From contig JALSJD010000232.1 in the NCBI GenBank assembly GCA_026989535.1, forward strand, positions 1 to 42,349: a stretch of DNA of 42,349 nucleotides, given 5' to 3'. The position numbers and the translations under genes were made by a program. The notes below the pieces were generated by a model, which was given only the letters and a program-made list of their open reading frames with translations, was not told the DNA's origin and did no database searches. The DNA comes from Cyclobacteriaceae bacterium (GTDB lineage Bacteria; Bacteroidota; Bacteroidia; Cytophagales; Cyclobacteriaceae). Positions 42,347 through 42,349 of this stretch are shown in pieces (position 1 is the stretch's first letter; every line of letters begins with the position of its first letter).

Positions 42347-42349
42347 CTT

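Noticed and set aside
1-42349. CRISPR array, prophage or toxin-antitoxin locus
   Set aside because: No regularly spaced direct repeats, phage structural genes or paired small toxin-antitoxin frames were seen.

Overview
The window is AT-rich chromosomal DNA that looks like a member of the Bacteroidota, most probably Cytophagales. The evidence is consistent. It has type IX secretion genes (porT, a PorE-like OmpA protein, a cargo protein with a C-terminal sorting domain), bacillithiol synthesis (bshA), menaquinone methylation (ubiE), an abundance of lipoproteins, almost no Shine-Dalgarno sites, several TAnnTTTG-type -7 promoter boxes, and tRNA genes without encoded CCA. The genus cannot be named from the sequence alone.

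Layout. 1-1543: end of a CHAT-domain protease-like protein, then two small lipoproteins (DUF4920 and a CxxCH haem protein). 1631-5856 (minus): a fatty acid hydroxylase, and bshA beside a serine hydrolase with a decayed GH3 domain. 5982-9895 (plus): small membrane protein, mutL and two tandem rhomboid proteases. 9988-12782: engB-type GTPase and a TPR/propeller/OmpA envelope protein. 12844-15001: ubiE-porT-SDR operon with overlapping genes. 15042-19156: an alpha/beta hydrolase coupled to cdd, a saccharopine dehydrogenase-like protein, rnhA-marC and aroQ. 19263-24824: xerD, pyrD, a 184-bp MITE, ftsK and lolA. 24919-29023: S41 protease, tRNA(CAU), HAD phosphatase and M50 protease. 29516-33649 (minus): type IX cargo protein, PASTA protein and ddl.

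The accessory part is 33804-41056. A DUF1080 lipoprotein (3-keto-disaccharide hydrolase type) is divergent from an AraC regulator. The regulator is followed by a lipoprotein sulfatase, a nucleoside-permease-like MFS transporter, a Gfo/Idh/MocA oxidoreductase and a sugar isomerase/epimerase-like TIM-barrel protein. Together they look like an island for taking apart a sulfated glycoside by desulfation, oxidation to a keto-sugar and cleavage. A 19-bp sequence occurs almost identically at the AraC start and upstream of the transporter operon, and is a candidate shared operator. An ECF sigma factor and tRNA-Leu(GAG) close the window.

The intergenic DNA is unusually structured. It holds a MITE with 6-bp target duplication, a second element with 17-bp inverted ends enclosing a 25-bp inverted repeat, a three-copy hairpin family whose arms vary while pairing is kept, and several long isolated palindromes. 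No CRISPR array, phage, restriction system or complete insertion sequence was seen.
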